The notes beneath the pieces are model-generated. The model was not told where the DNA came from, did no database searches, and was given only the letters and a program-made list of their open reading frames with translations. Source: Piper betle (taxonomy: Eukaryota; Streptophyta; Magnoliopsida; Piperales; Piperaceae). From it: a stretch of DNA of 64,000 bases. Made by a program: the position numbers and the translations under genes. Location: NCBI GenBank assembly GCA_033002965.1, contig JAURVB010000705.1:277655-341654 (forward strand), written 5' to 3'. Shown piece after piece: positions 25,265 to 38,511 of this stretch (the stretch's first letter is position 1; each line of letters begins with the position of its first letter).

Positions 25265-27186
25265 GGCCGCGGCCGACGCCCCACCGTGCCTGTGGTTGGA
25301 GTCGGTGGAGGGGGAGGGGGTGTTGAGGTTGGCCTGAGGCTTTGAGGGTGACTATTTGTGACTTAATTAGGAGAATAGGGATGGATTAACATTAGCATTA
25401 GAAGAATGGTTGATGTTGATTGCAACATGTTTTTACTAATTTTGTCATTATTCTCTAAGGGGATTGAGTTGATCAATTTAGAAAAGTCAAGGTCATCGCC
25501 TAAGCGGAAATGATAGTGGGCCCCTTCAGTTGTTATTTTGCCATAAATTTAAGGATCGTGCAGCGAGTAGTATTTTCAATTTTAGTTGGACCTTTTTATT
25601 TTGCTCTAAAATTAGGGATTTCCAGAAAAAAAAACAGGCAGACTACATGTAAGAGTTGCTAGATTTGCCTTGAGCTTGACAGACAGGTGAAATGAAAAAT
25701 TCACCACTATTAACATCCGTGTTGTGAATTTTTATCTTTGATTGCTTTACAAGTTTTACAATTTTATCACTACAAAATATATAACCAATATTAAAAAAAA
25801 TATTAATTATAATATACACGTATATATATATATATACAATGCTAATTAATTAATCTATTGTAAAAACTTATAGCTAATGTGACTGTAAATTCTAATCACT
25901 AATTAAATATCTTGAGTAGTAATATAAAAATTTAATCTCGTGTATATATATATATATATATATGGTAAAACAGAGCCCCGAGCTCACCCAGACGGCCCAA
26001 ATTTATTGGTCTAAAAAAATCAGACCATCAAGAAACTTTATAATAAATTATATACTTTAAGGGGTAATTATACACCTAAGTGGTTTATCAATTTTAAGAG
26101 AGAATAATGTGCTATTTTTTATACAGATAATAGTGTCTTGGGGATGGGACTCCCCTGGGTGTCAGAAAATCAGTTAAAAGAATGTTTTGCGGTAAAATTG
26201 TGAAGCGCAACCGTTACCACTAGACCCCCTTTGTTTATTAAGGGGGATTAGTAAAATATTAAATCTAATTTATATTATCAATATAAATTAACAACCTGAA
26301 TAATATTTTATTGCTAATCTAATACGAATAAAATTATACATGTTAATAAACTTAAGTCGTAAATCTACTACAAATCTCTTTTTATCTTTTATCCACAAGC
26401 CTATGAGTCACGGTGATAAGAGGAGTGAAATCAAATTAGTGGGTTTGTAATATTTTTAAAATTAGATTATCAAACATATAAAATTTATATGGATACAATT
26501 CACATTTAAAATCCAGATTTACAAGTATAGATGAAATTAACAATTTCACTAACCCCACCACAAAATTCACCGGTACAAATGAGACCCCTAAACCCTTAAT
26601 CCGTACAAGGATCATGCACATAATTGAGTTGCGTTTGATAGAATTTCTACATAAACAAACTTTGCGTACTAATGCATATTCATAACTAAAGTAATTTTGA
26701 AATTTCTAAAGACGAACGATTAGTCAATCGTTACCAGCCACTAATTTATAAATAAGGTCAACCTAATTTGGGCCAGCATATATATCTTTCGGGCAGGCAT
26801 GCCCAACCAAACTCGAATAGCACAAGAGCCACGCTACTTGAATTCACAGCTTCATAATAAGAATAATAATAGAGGCTTTCACAGGTTCACCCATACTCAT
26901 CTAATGCACATCTATTTTTATGCCGCCTAGTTTAAGACAAAATATTTAGTCCCATAATGCCGGATACTCATTTATAGGCAAACGACAACAACTAATTCCG
27001 CAATTTCCCATTTTAACAAATCAAAATCCAACCAAATAGTTTAAGTCAAAAAACAATATCTAACTTAAAAAGTAACACAGCTGCAGCTGAACACAACCAG
27101 ATAGAGCTACAAAATTTTTGTTGCCATTCAACTCAAGTATTTAAAAGATTAATTAAACTCAAACCAAAACAACACTAGAGGATCTC
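25265..27186. other. AT-rich intergenic DNA with TA microsatellites
   Basis: TA runs lie at about 25819-25836 and 25943-25965. The stretch 25975-26240 looks like a repeat fragment (it shares GCCCAAATTTATTG with 39665-39680) but has no clear borders. No gene is seen. Confidence 0.45.
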
Positions 27187-28571
<1,385 letters not shown>

Positions 28572-28629
28572 TTCCGCTCTGCAAATCGCGCCTCCCAGGG
28601 AGAAGACGAAGAAGAAGCCAGCGAACGAA

Positions 28630-28638
28630 TTAGGGTTT
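28630..28638 (-). promoter_or_regulatory. Telo-box AAACCCTAA of the RPL23 promoter
   Basis: The minus strand reads AAACCCTAA about 60 bp before the RPL23 start codon. Telo-boxes near the transcription start are typical of plant ribosomal protein genes. No TGGGCC/T site II element is visible in the roughly 100 bp left between gene and transposon. Confidence 0.6.
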
Positions 28639-28674
28639 CGACGATGCTATTTGGATTTTGGACAGGGGTATCCG

Positions 28675-30652
28675 TAGGGGTGGCATCTGTGGGTCTATCC
28701 AAAAAATTTGTTTGACCGTTTTTGGACGTCAAATTATTTGTTGGACCCGAATAATATTTGCGGACAGTTTAAAATTATTTTATTTTTAAAAAAAAATTGT
28801 CAGCATTATCGTTGCCTCTGTCGCTGCCTACCCTCCACGCTGCTAGCAAAACCCATCCGTTGGAATTGTTAGAATCGGCTCGGCGAGCCTGATACATCTA
28901 CGATGTCGACGTGCTCAGCAGAAGTGGCGGCTCGCTGGAAAATGACTAAATAGAGGCGGTTGGTGGTGGGTGACTAAATCCGACCGGCTTAGGCGATAAT
29001 GGGTTCTGCTCTTGTCAGGGAAGGCCATGGGAGGGTCGGCAATGTCAAAGCGGTGACTGGACGACTGCGACAACGGTCGCCGACAGCAGAATCGACGACG
29101 TGAGCACATCACTAGGTGCGGCGTCATGGAGGCCAGGCGACGGCCGGGGCGCTCGGGGCATTACGACAATGCCGCGGTGGGGCCTGGTGGCAACGATCGG
29201 CTGCAGGGCGACGTTGGTGGCGGCGACGAAAAGGGGGCGGCGTGATAAGGGTTTGGACAGGGAAGAGAAAAAGGTTGGGGGGTTTGAGCGATGGCAATAT
29301 CGTACATAAGCTTGACTCGACTCGACTCGACTCGACTCCGTCCCGAGTAAATAATAATAACTAACTCGAAATAAATCCTAAAAAAATCCATAAAATATAA
29401 AAAAAATCATAAAATAAAACAAACACTACAACATCATAGCGACATGCTTTATAACTAATAACCCACCCAAATTCCCTGTAACGCGTCCTAACGCAGTAAA
29501 CGACCTAAAATTAATTTTACGATCTACTATATATAAAAATAAAAAAATAACTGGCATACTTTTATATATTCTAATAATTTATTTTTTCTTTTGTGTTCAT
29601 GACATTATCATCATATATTTGGGTACACATGACCCTCATGGCTCGTACACGCGACCGGTATTGGCTTAGTACACATATTTTAAAACATTTCGAATCGAAC
29701 CGACGTCTGAACCGATCGGTTCATAAGCATAAAACCCTGACTCAGATTGTGGTTTTTATATTATGTTTATAATGTGATATATTTTTTTCGTAGATGGATT
29801 AGACAAGTTTATTATTAAATGTAAATGAACAAAATGGATGTGAAAAAGATAGCAAAAGTTTGATTGCTAAAGAAGGAGAATCTATAGACAGTAAATTATC
29901 AAAAAGAGAAAAATAGTATCCGGTATATGCGCTTATTTTGATAGATAATATTAGAAGAATGGAACATTTCTAATTTGTTGTTATTGTGAAAAAAGTTTGA
30001 AGAACTGAAAGTCATGAAACTACTCATTTATATAAGCATATTGAAATGAAATATCCTAATTTTAAAATAAAGAGGATATAAAACATGAGTAATTAATTTT
30101 TTTGTATTTTTTTCATGTAGGTGAGCTAGATGAAGAATCAATTATTAGAACATTTTATCTTTGAAATAAATGTAATATTGGACTACATTTTGATGCCAAT
30201 GATTATTTTAAAGTTTTTATGCATTGATTATCTTTTGTTTGACTTTAAAAATTGAGAGCATGTTAGCTAAATTGTAAGTGGTTTGACATGATTATTAATG
30301 TGAATGTACAGGTCTAAATTCTTAAATATAAGAGTGACTTTTATCCTTTTTATATGTATGTCATTTTTAGATATTTAAGATATTAAATATCAATTTTATG
30401 TATAAACTTAATTAATTTTACTATATATTTATGTTTTAAAATTTTCATAAATTATAATATTAGTCTTATAAGTGTTGAAGATATTATATTATTGATATAA
30501 AATATCGGACATTCGGTCGATCGTTCGGTCGGACAAAAAAATGTGCATGTATGGTTTGTTTTAATTTGGTCGAATTCGGTTGGTCAAATTTGGTCGGACA
30601 TGCTTCAGACGTCAGACGGACGGACAAATTTGGACGTTCGCGCCCACCCCTA
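28675..30652. mobile_element. hAT-type non-autonomous DNA transposon
   Basis: The left end is TAGGGGTGGCATCTG. The right end, on the minus strand, is TAGGGGTGGGCGCGAACG. TAGGGGTGG is a classic hAT terminal motif. The 8-bp flanks GGTATCCG (28667-28674) and GGTATCCA (30653-30660) match at seven positions, as expected for an aged hAT target duplication. The subterminal regions carry clustered CGGAC/GTCCG motifs (28737-28765 and 30505-30640), which in hAT elements bind transposase. The inside holds a GC-rich block (about 28850-29290), a GACTC pentanucleotide run (29311-29337) and AT-rich DNA. No transposase frame survives. Confidence 0.82.
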
Positions 30653-30755
30653 GGTATCCATGTATGTTCGGACAAATGCCCTTCATGTCCGACTAAAATG
30701 TATACGCTCATGGTTGGCTGTCCTATTTACAAACATCAAAAAACAAGGTATTATA

Positions 30756-30906
30756 CATGCTTGTTCAAATCACATGCTCGTCTTGTAAAAATAATCACAC
30801 CTTCTTTTTACTTTTTACTATCAAAGAAAATGCATAAAATCGATTTTATTAAATAGCTACCATGTTTGTTCAACTCACATTCTCGTCTAGTAAAAATAAT
30901 CACACC
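30756..30906 (+). repeat. Short direct repeat, 105-bp spacing
   Basis: A block reading CATGCTTGTTCAAATCACA to AAAAATAATCACACC at 30756-30801 recurs with few changes at 30861-30906. Confidence 0.7.
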
Positions 30907-30972
30907 ATGTATACAGAAGATACAATGTTTTTAATATGCAATACCATCACAAGGGTAGCGCTACTGTGCACT

Positions 30973-32119
30973 GCCCTATTTTGGCAGCCTATATGCATTG
31001 CTAAATGTGGGCCGTTGGATCTAATCCAACGGTCCACAATCAGCGCCCCCTTTCAGTCGCTCCGGTCGCCGCCCCAGCCGGCCGCTGGCTCGCCCCATGC
31101 CCCGTCCCGCCGGCGGCCCCTGCCCCGCCCCGCCGCTGCCCCTGCCCCCGCCGGTCGCCCCCGGCCCCCACCCGCCGGCCAACCCATGCCCTCATCCCGC
31201 CGGCCGCCCCAGCCCCTGCCCGGCCGCTGCGCCTACCCCTGCCGGCCACCCCTGCCCCCGCCCCCTCCCTTGCCCCGGCTCGAGACCGCCGCCCCACCCT
31301 TGCCATTCCCCCAAATCCTCACCCATCCCCCCCCTCGGGTGGCCGGCGGCGAGGTCGCTGGCGGTGGGGTGGCGCGGCAAGAGAGAGGGGGGGGGGGGTG
31401 AACAGGGGAGGGTAGAATCGTAATAAAAACTTTACTCGGTCCCATACTCGAGTTAATATTACAAAATAAATTTAAAAAATAATTTTTTTATAATAAAAAC
31501 TTGACTCGATCTCGTATGGGATCGAGTCAATATTACAAAATAAATTAAAAAATAAAATAAAATAATTTTGTAATAAAACTTGACTCGATCCCGCACGAGA
31601 TCGAGTCAATATTACGAAATAAATTATAAAAAATAAAATAATTTTGTAATAAAAACTTTATTCGGTCCCACACGAGACCGGTGCAACACATTTCCCAGCA
31701 GGCCCATCCAGCCCCGAAGCGGCGACATTGTTGGCCAGCAGGCTGCCGACAATAAGGTCTCCGGCAGGGGGTGGCACGCCAAAACAAATGAGGAAGAAAC
31801 AAGGGAGAGTATTTTAGTAATAAAAATTTTACTCAATCGGACTTGAGTTAATATTACAAAATAAATTTAAAAACATAAAATAATTTCATAAGGGCATGAG
31901 GGCATGGGCTGGCCGGCGGGTGGGGTCGAGTGGGCAGCCGGTGGCGGCGGGGGCGGGGGCAAGGGCAGGGCGGCCGGCGGGACAGGGGCATGGGACAGCC
32001 GGCGGGCGGCGGCCGGGGGCAGCGACCGAAGCGGCTGAAAGTGGGGAGGGGCTGATTGTGGACCGTTGGATTAGATCCAACGGTCCACATTTGGCAGCGT
32101 ATATGCACTGCCAAAATAG

Positions 32120-32122
<3 letters not shown>
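30973..32122. mobile_element. Second GC-rich foldback element
   Basis: Inverted ends begin GCCCTATTTTGGCAG on the left (30973) and on the complement of the right end (32122). The inverted arms continue through the palindrome CCGTTGGATCTAATCCAACGG (31013-31033; right copy 32062-32083) and about 150-200 bp of C-rich/G-rich sequence (31040-31210 against 31893-32045). Between the arms lie AT-rich tandem repeats and GC-rich filler. No protein is encoded and I could not define a target duplication, because a TA microsatellite borders the right end. Confidence 0.78.
31422..31880. repeat. Tandem repeats with GACTCGAT / ATCGAGTC palindromes
   Basis: Units beginning at about 31422, 31489, 31571, 31645 and 31820 share GTAATAAAA(A)CTT, then ACTCG(A/G)TCYC...GAGAYCGAGT, then AATATTACAAAATAAATT. 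The first four are nearly contiguous. The last is separated from them by about 110 bp of different sequence. Confidence 0.75.

Positions 32123-32158
<36 letters not shown>
32123..32158. repeat. TA microsatellite
   Basis: An uninterrupted AT-dinucleotide run directly abuts the right end of the foldback element. Confidence 0.95.
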
Positions 32159-32161
<3 letters not shown>

Positions 32162-32371
32162 AAGTGGGTGCTCCCGTAAGATCAAATTAACACTTGGAAC
32201 AATTAACCTTGGTGATATAAAGAAAAAAGAAATTTATCGTTTTGCTTGAATCTAATTTTTGAAATAACCCTTTTATAGTGTATATAGTCATGAAGCGAAG
32301 TAAGGATTAGAATGAGAGTTGCAGCAACAACTGCAATGTCCAAGGATTCTTCAAATAATTTTGGCGCAAGG

Positions 32372-33594
32372 TCATCTACCACTCATGAAGTCGACGACTC
32401 CATTCTCCCATATGATATATTTACTCACATAATCTTGCGGCTTGCACTTATCACCCAATGGATCTAAGAAAACATTCTTGGAAATGTTTTTCAACAATGC
32501 AGCAAGAGTTTGGTCATCATCAATTTTAATTTGGATGAGGTCTAGAGACATAAGATAAGTTGCAATATTTAGGCAAACAATGAGTCCTCGCATAAATGCA
32601 ATATATGAGCTCACCTCATGGTTTGCAGCCGGATGGAGACACTCAAGAGCAATGGCATTCAAGAAGAGAGGCTCAATGGTTGTATCGTCAATGTTCCCTT
32701 CTCTAATGAAATAACTCCACTCCCATAGATTTCACTTTTCCTAAAATTGACACAACTCCATGGAGCTCTATGGCAGACTTAACACCAAGAAGCGGCTCAT
32801 ATTATTTGTTTGGTATCTAAGCAAATTTTATGGTCATGAACTTTCTCGATACATCTGGGACATGCAAACCAAGCCCTTTAAGTGGCATGTTTGAAGGAAG
32901 CTCAGCTGACAAGAACCGGAACGCGAGGGTATAAACCTCTCGATAATGCTGTCCAAGAAATTAATGCAACTTTTCAAGTGAATACAATAATTAATTAATA
33001 CTAATATATATTTGTTTAATTTGGAAATTTGTGAATGATGTATGCTAATGATGACTACGAGAATTTTATAAAAAATTGATCAACATTTTCGAAGAACACG
33101 AGGGAGAAAAAATATTAAACGGTAGTATAAACAATAAATAAATATTTGAACAACGCAACGAGGCCAAAAATAGGATCTCTTTCATTGTAATCCCATCTAA
33201 GAACCCACACATCAACTCGCAGAGAAAAACCCATCAAGAACCATAAGCCCTAGGAAGCGACCACAATAGGCCTTTTATTCTTCACTCAACGACTGATACG
33301 AAATCACAAGCTCTCCATACGATTTCCCCAGAGCTTGATAACAGTCAAGGTACCTCTTCTGAGACCGATCCAGAAATCGTTGAAGCGCTCTAGCTTTGTG
33401 ATCTTCCAAGGCTAGGAGGGGGGCTCTCCATAGTGACAAGGGCCGATGGATACCAAATGGGGGGTGTAAGCTTTGGAATTCTGGGCCTTCATATGGGCAG
33501 GGACCATGTAGATGCAATACTTTTTCCAGAGATCCATCCTAACAGTGTGATTGGTTTGTATCCCCCCAAAATTTGTTGGGCGGGGCCTCTGCAT
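32372..33594 (-). pseudogene. DUF247 (UPF0481) family protein, broken
   Basis: Minus-strand blocks in order: 33594-33412 with YMVPAHMKAQNSKAYTPHLV and SIGPCHYGEPPS; then in a new frame 33470-33275 with LEDHKARALQRFLDRSQKRY; then about 32955-32830 with GLHVPDVSRKFMTIKF; about 32780-32715 with ELHGVVSILGKVKSMGVELF; and 32662-32372 with ALECLHPAANHEVSSYIAF. These match the DUF247 order: N-terminal YTPxxVSIGPxHHG, a central region, and a C-terminal fragment around the SSY segment. Family members are plant-specific and often membrane-anchored. Some act in stigma self-incompatibility, but most have no known role. Frame changes between nearly every block show that this copy is dead. I did not find the usual C-terminal membrane anchor. 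Confidence 0.8.
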
Positions 33595-33765
33595 TTTGAT
33601 AAAGATTGTACACTAGCAAACTTGGTACATATAACATATGGCTTCTCTGCAATCAAATCCAGCACATATATATTGCACCATAGTCTCTGCCACTGATTTT
33701 CCTGGAAACCTTACTACCCATTTCTGTGCTCCTTCCTTGGAGATTGCATCACCTCTCTTTGCCCC

Positions 33766-33948
33766 TGTTAGGAATGTATAATTGAATCTAATGTTTGGAA
33801 TGTATAAGGGAGGGTACTTCTGTAAATATCTTTGAATTTCAAAATTAGGAATGTTGAGAAACTTGATCGTCAAGTCATGTAAATATAAAACCCTCCTTGT
33901 ATTGCTGTAATTGCTTCTTCTTCAATGTAATTGTTCAATTGTTTCTCA
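33766..33948 (+). repeat. 5' LTR of the copia element
   Basis: Begins TGTTAGGAATG and ends TTGTTTCTCA, with no visible difference from the 3' LTR. A TATA-like run (AAATATAAAACC) lies at about 33880-33892. Confidence 0.95.
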
Positions 33949-33961
33949 TGGTACCAGAGCG
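33949..33961 (+). other. Primer-binding site
   Basis: TGGTACCAGAGCG directly after the 5' LTR is complementary to the 3' end of initiator methionine tRNA, as usual for plant copia elements. Confidence 0.85.
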
Positions 33962-34152
33962 TCAAGATCTTGCTTCCGCTTCTTTCTTCAAGGTCTTCGT
34001 TTCTTCTGTTTGAGCAAAGTGTTTTCGATCTTCAAAACATCCGGCAAGAAGCAGAACACTCTGTTCTTCGGCAAGAAGCAGAACACTCTGTTCTTTGGTG
34101 AACTTTTCTGTTTTTGTCGATACTTCGTTCTTTGCTTTTGACATTGAAATCT

Positions 34153-37100
34153 ATGGCTTCAAATTCTTCTGGTGAATCTCATCAGGCTGCTGTTTTAGAA
34201 TCTACTATCGACTCTTCCTTTGCTGATCATGTCATGTCATATCCATGGTTTCCTACATTTAATTCTCATCAAGTCGCTGGGCAGTCATTTGCATCCAGTT
34301 CTATTAATTCACAATGTTTGATAAAATTTCCTTATCCTATCCATGTTCATGCACCTTCTTATGTTACTCTTCGGCTCAATGCAAAGAACTATCTAATGTG
34401 GGAATCTCAGATTACAAATTTAATTGAATCTCAAGGATGCATTGGTTTTTTGGATGGTACAATTCCTTCACCACCTCAAACTATTATTCATCAGTTGCCT
34501 GATTCTACTACACAAATCATGCCAAACTCTGATTACTGTGCTTGGAAAAGAACTGATAAACTGATTAAAGGATGGATTCTTGGTACTTTAAGTGAAGAAA
34601 TCTTAGCTCAAGTTATTGGCATTGATTCTGCTGCTGATGTTTGGAATGCCTTAAAGTCTAAGTTTGTTAAGGCAACGATGGATAGGGAACTTGCTCTAAA
34701 TCATCAGATGCAAATTCTAAAGCGTGAACAGTATGACTCTCTTGATGACTATCTATCCAAGTACAAAACAATTTGTGATGAACTTGCTGCAATTGGAAAG
34801 CCCCTATCTGATGATCGAAAATCTTTTTGGATGATAAATGGACTTGGAACGAACTATCAGATGTTTACAACCATGATTCTCAGACCACCTCTACCTGACT
34901 ATTCTGAAATTTTATCCATGCTACACAGTTATGAGTCTCGGATTCTTCTTCAATCCAGTTCTGATGTTGTATCTCCAGCTGCATTTGCAGCTCATAAAAG
35001 CCTGAAATCAAACTCAGTTTCTTCAGTTTTCTCTTCTGACAAGAGAGGTTTTGCTCCAGCTACTACCACCATACACACAACACAATTCTCACCAACTTCC
35101 AATGCGGTGGCTTTTGGTCCTAAGCAACCTATTCGAAATGAGGAAGAATTAAAGGAAGCTCTTAGGGTTTTCAAGACAATCTGTCAAATTTGTCTTAAAC
35201 CTGGTCACACTGCTCATAAGTGTTTCAAAAGATTTAACAAGGACTTTCGAGTTCCATCTCTTCAGTCTGATCCCAAAGCTGTTCAGCAAGCACTCAGTGC
35301 TCTTCAAATTAAGACTGATGATGTTAATCAATGGCTTCCTGACTCAGGTGCGTCATCTCATATGACTCCTTTTCTGCATATCTTCGACACTTATACAACT
35401 TATCCTGGCTTTGAAAGTGTTTTAATTGGAAATGGAAACAAGCTGCCTATTCAGAATATTGGTCATGTTACTCTTACTACTTCGTCTGGATCTATTACCT
35501 TAAAGAATGTTCTACATGTTCCTGATCTCAAGCAAAACTTATTATCAATCAGTCAGTTTACAACTGACTTCAATTGTGTTTTTCAATTTACTCCTACTGG
35601 TTTTACTGTTACTAACAGAGGGAGTGGACGAATAATTCTTGAAGGATCTAAAGCTGGTGGTCTCTACAAGATTCATCAGTCTCAGCATTTTGGCTATTAT
35701 TCCAGCAAAACTCAAAAACCAACTCTGTCTCTCTGGCATTCTAGATTGGGGCATTGCTCTGCTGATGTACTTTTGAAGCTCAAAAATCAACTCTTAATAG
35801 ATTTTGAGAATGCAGATGAATCTTCCTTTGTTTGTTCTAGTTGTCAGCTAGCAAAGTCTACTCGATTACCCTTCTCAAACAGTCCAACTAGTTGCATTAA
35901 TCCTTTTGATAAAGTACATTGTGATCTTTGGGGTCCAGCTCCTATTGTTTCTATTGACAATTTTCGCTACTATGTCATATTTGTTGATGATTGCACAAGG
36001 TTCACATGGTTCTATCCTTTACGAAATAAGTCAGATTTTTATTCTGTCTTTCTAGCCTTTGATATGTATGTTCAACGACAATTTTCTACACATATTAAGT
36101 GTTTACAATCTGATGGTGGTGGTGAATTCATATCTGCCAAAATGCAATCCTATTGTTCGTCTAATGGTATAATTCATCAAGTTTCTTGTCCACATACACC
36201 CCAGCAGAATGGTAGGGCTGAAAGAAGGCATCGTACAATTGTTGAAGTTGGACTGTCCTTAATGTTTCATAGTGATGTTCCATCTTCTTTTTGGACACAA
36301 AGCTTCTCCACAGCAGTTTATCTTATGAATAGAAGACCTTCATCTGTTTTAAAAGAGAACATTTCGCCTTATTTTGCCTTGTTCAAACAACAACCTAACT
36401 ACTCATTGTTTAAAGTTTTCGGATGCTCCTGTTATCCTTCTTTAAGGTCTCAAAATGCTCACAAGTTTTTGCCAAGGTCTTTGCCTTGTGTTTTTCTTGG
36501 CTACAGATCTCACTACAAGGGCTACCTTTGTTATCACATTCCTTCCAAGAAGTTTTTTACTTCTCGAGATGTTCTCTTTGATGAGCAACATTTTCCTTAC
36601 AAATCTGTTTCTCAGGAAAAGATTGCTCGTTGTGTTCCACTTACCTCAGACATTTCTACTTACATGGATCTGATTCCCTTCACAATCACTCAATCAGATC
36701 TTATTCCTCCTCCTGCTGTCATTCCATCATCCTCTTCACAGTCATCTCCTATTTTGCTTCATCCACATTCCTCTGAATTCTCAGTCCCTACTGCTGTTTG
36801 TTCATCTTCCACTCCTAATTCTCCTCATCCTAGTCATGATCATTCAGTCCTTCCTGACAAACCTCGTCACTCCATGGTCACCAGGTCTCAGTTAGGTGTT
36901 GTTAAACCTAATCCAAAATATGCCTTAATGGTTACCACAAAACCTGATCACATTGCTCTTGAACCTCAGACTATTAAAGAAGCTCTTGATCATCCTGGTT
37001 GGCTACAAGCTATGAAAGAAGAACTTCAGGCTTTAGAGGAAAATAACACATGGGAGTTAGTTCCAAAATCCTCTGATATGAATGTTATAGGAACAAAGTG

Positions 37101-38511
37101 GGTTTTTCGTGTCAAATACAATGCAGATGATACAATTGATCGTTTTAAAGCACGACTTGTTGCAAAAGGCTTCAATCAGCATGGAGTAGATTTTTCTGAA
37201 ACCTTTTCACCTGTTGTTAAACCAGCAACTATTCGCACTGTCCTTTCTCTTGCTGCTGTCAAGAAATGGAAAATTTGCCAATTCGATGTTAAAAATGCTT
37301 TTTTACAAGGAGAGCTTCAGGAAACTATTTATGTTTCTCAACCACCAGGCTTTAAACACTCAGTTCATAAATCCTATGTTTGCAAGTTAAATAAAGCCTT
37401 ATATGGTTTGAAACAAGCTCCACGTGCCTGGTTTGATAAATTCAGCTCTTTCTTATTCTCACAAGGGTTTTATTCTAGTATTGCTGATCCTTCTCTATTT
37501 GTTCTTAACAAGGATGGTGATTTGGTTGTCCTACTTCTATATGTAGATGATATGTTAATCACAGGGAATGCTTCTCCTCTACTTGATCGATTTTTACAGG
37601 AACTGAATACTGCATTTGCAATGAAAAATCTTGGTCATGTCCACTATTTTCTTGGGATTCAGGTTCAATCCTTGCCTGATGGTCTTTTCCTGTCTCAACA
37701 ACGATATGCTCTTTCCCTTTTAAAGAAGGCAGGTCTTCTTGATGCCAAACCTCTCTCAACTCCAATTGCCTATAAGCTTCAACCACCAGACAATTCTCCT
37801 CCATTTCATGATCCCACTTTGTATAGACAACTTGTTGGATCTCTTCAATATCTTACCTTTACTCGACCTGACATTTCTTTTGCTGTAAATTCTGTCTGTC
37901 AACACATGCAGCAACCAACTGATTTCCATTTTTCCCAAGTAAAGAGGATTCTTAGATATGTAAAAGGCACCATTGATCATGGTCAATTTTTATCCTCTCA
38001 CACTGATTTCTCTCTTCGTGCTTATTCTGATTCTGATTGGGCTGGTTGTGCTCAAACACGGCGTTCTACCACTGGTTTTTGTACCTTTCTTGGTGCTAAT
38101 TGCATCTCCTGGTCTGCCAAGAAACAACCAACTGTTTCTCGTAGTAGCACTGAAGCAGAATATCGTGCTATGGCAATCACTGCTGCTGAAATTACTTGGC
38201 TGTCATATCTTCTCACTGATCTTCACATCTCACAATCGTCTTGTCCAATTCTATTCTGTGATAATCTTAGTGCCTTACAGTTAACTGTGAATCCTGTTTT
38301 TCATGCTCGTTCCAAACACATCGAAATTGATTATCATTATGTTAGGGAGCAGGTTGCCTTGCACAAACTACAAACTCAACATGTCTCTTCATCGGATCAG
38401 CTGGCTGATATGTTCACCAAGGCCCTGCTGCTTCGACCTTTCTCTGCCAATGTTTTCAAGCTCGGCATTGTCCCTCTGTCTCGCTTGAGGGGGGATGTTA
38501 GGAATGTATAA
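34153..38511 (+). CDS. Copia gag-pol polyprotein
   Basis: The frame opens at ATG 34153 (MASNSSGES) and runs 1452 codons without interruption, ending 16 nt inside the 3' LTR. Domains in order, with approximate residue positions: gag with a CX2CX4HX4C zinc knuckle (CQICLKPGHTAHKC, ~344); aspartic protease (DSGASSH, ~397); integrase with its HHCC zinc site (WHSRLGH to CSSC, ~527-562) and catalytic D, D, E (HCDLWGP, SDGGGEF, NGRAERRHRT, ~590-685); reverse transcriptase with DVKNAFLQGEL and the YVDDM catalytic box (~965-1130); and RNase H (SDSDWAGC, SSTEAEYRAM, DNLSALQL, ~1292-1385). Integrase preceding reverse transcriptase makes it copia rather than gypsy. All visible catalytic residues are present. 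The protein would form cytoplasmic virus-like particles and integrate cDNA in the nucleus. Confidence 0.97.
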   Translation: MASNSSGESHQAAVLESTIDSSFADHVMSYPWFPTFNSHQVAGQSFASSSINSQCLIKFPYPIHVHAPSYVTLRLNAKNYLMWESQITNLIESQGCIGFLDGTIPSPPQTIIHQLPDSTTQIMPNSDYCAWKRTDKLIKGWILGTLSEEILAQVIGIDSAADVWNALKSKFVKATMDRELALNHQMQILKREQYDSLDDYLSKYKTICDELAAIGKPLSDDRKSFWMINGLGTNYQMFTTMILRPPLPDYSEILSMLHSYESRILLQSSSDVVSPAAFAAHKSLKSNSVSSVFSSDKRGFAPATTTIHTTQFSPTSNAVAFGPKQPIRNEEELKEALRVFKTICQICLKPGHTAHKCFKRFNKDFRVPSLQSDPKAVQQALSALQIKTDDVNQWLPDSGASSHMTPFLHIFDTYTTYPGFESVLIGNGNKLPIQNIGHVTLTTSSGSITLKNVLHVPDLKQNLLSISQFTTDFNCVFQFTPTGFTVTNRGSGRIILEGSKAGGLYKIHQSQHFGYYSSKTQKPTLSLWHSRLGHCSADVLLKLKNQLLIDFENADESSFVCSSCQLAKSTRLPFSNSPTSCINPFDKVHCDLWGPAPIVSIDNFRYYVIFVDDCTRFTWFYPLRNKSDFYSVFLAFDMYVQRQFSTHIKCLQSDGGGEFISAKMQSYCSSNGIIHQVSCPHTPQQNGRAERRHRTIVEVGLSLMFHSDVPSSFWTQSFSTAVYLMNRRPSSVLKENISPYFALFKQQPNYSLFKVFGCSCYPSLRSQNAHKFLPRSLPCVFLGYRSHYKGYLCYHIPSKKFFTSRDVLFDEQHFPYKSVSQEKIARCVPLTSDISTYMDLIPFTITQSDLIPPPAVIPSSSSQSSPILLHPHSSEFSVPTAVCSSSTPNSPHPSHDHSVLPDKPRHSMVTRSQLGVVKPNPKYALMVTTKPDHIALEPQTIKEALDHPGWLQAMKEELQALEENNTWELVPKSSDMNVIGTKWVFRVKYNADDTIDRFKARLVAKGFNQHGVDFSETFSPVVKPATIRTVLSLAAVKKWKICQFDVKNAFLQGELQETIYVSQPPGFKHSVHKSYVCKLNKALYGLKQAPRAWFDKFSSFLFSQGFYSSIADPSLFVLNKDGDLVVLLLYVDDMLITGNASPLLDRFLQELNTAFAMKNLGHVHYFLGIQVQSLPDGLFLSQQRYALSLLKKAGLLDAKPLSTPIAYKLQPPDNSPPFHDPTLYRQLVGSLQYLTFTRPDISFAVNSVCQHMQQPTDFHFSQVKRILRYVKGTIDHGQFLSSHTDFSLRAYSDSDWAGCAQTRRSTTGFCTFLGANCISWSAKKQPTVSRSSTEAEYRAMAITAAEITWLSYLLTDLHISQSSCPILFCDNLSALQLTVNPVFHARSKHIEIDYHYVREQVALHKLQTQHVSSSDQLADMFTKALLLRPFSANVFKLGIVPLSRLRGDVRNV

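Noticed and set aside
26185..26235. Possible tRNA-derived SINE head (complement reads GGTCTAGTGGTAACGG)
   Set aside because: An A-box-like match only. No convincing B box, tail or target duplication was found.
31005..31445. Proline-rich ORFs on both strands
   Set aside because: Same composition effect within the second foldback element.
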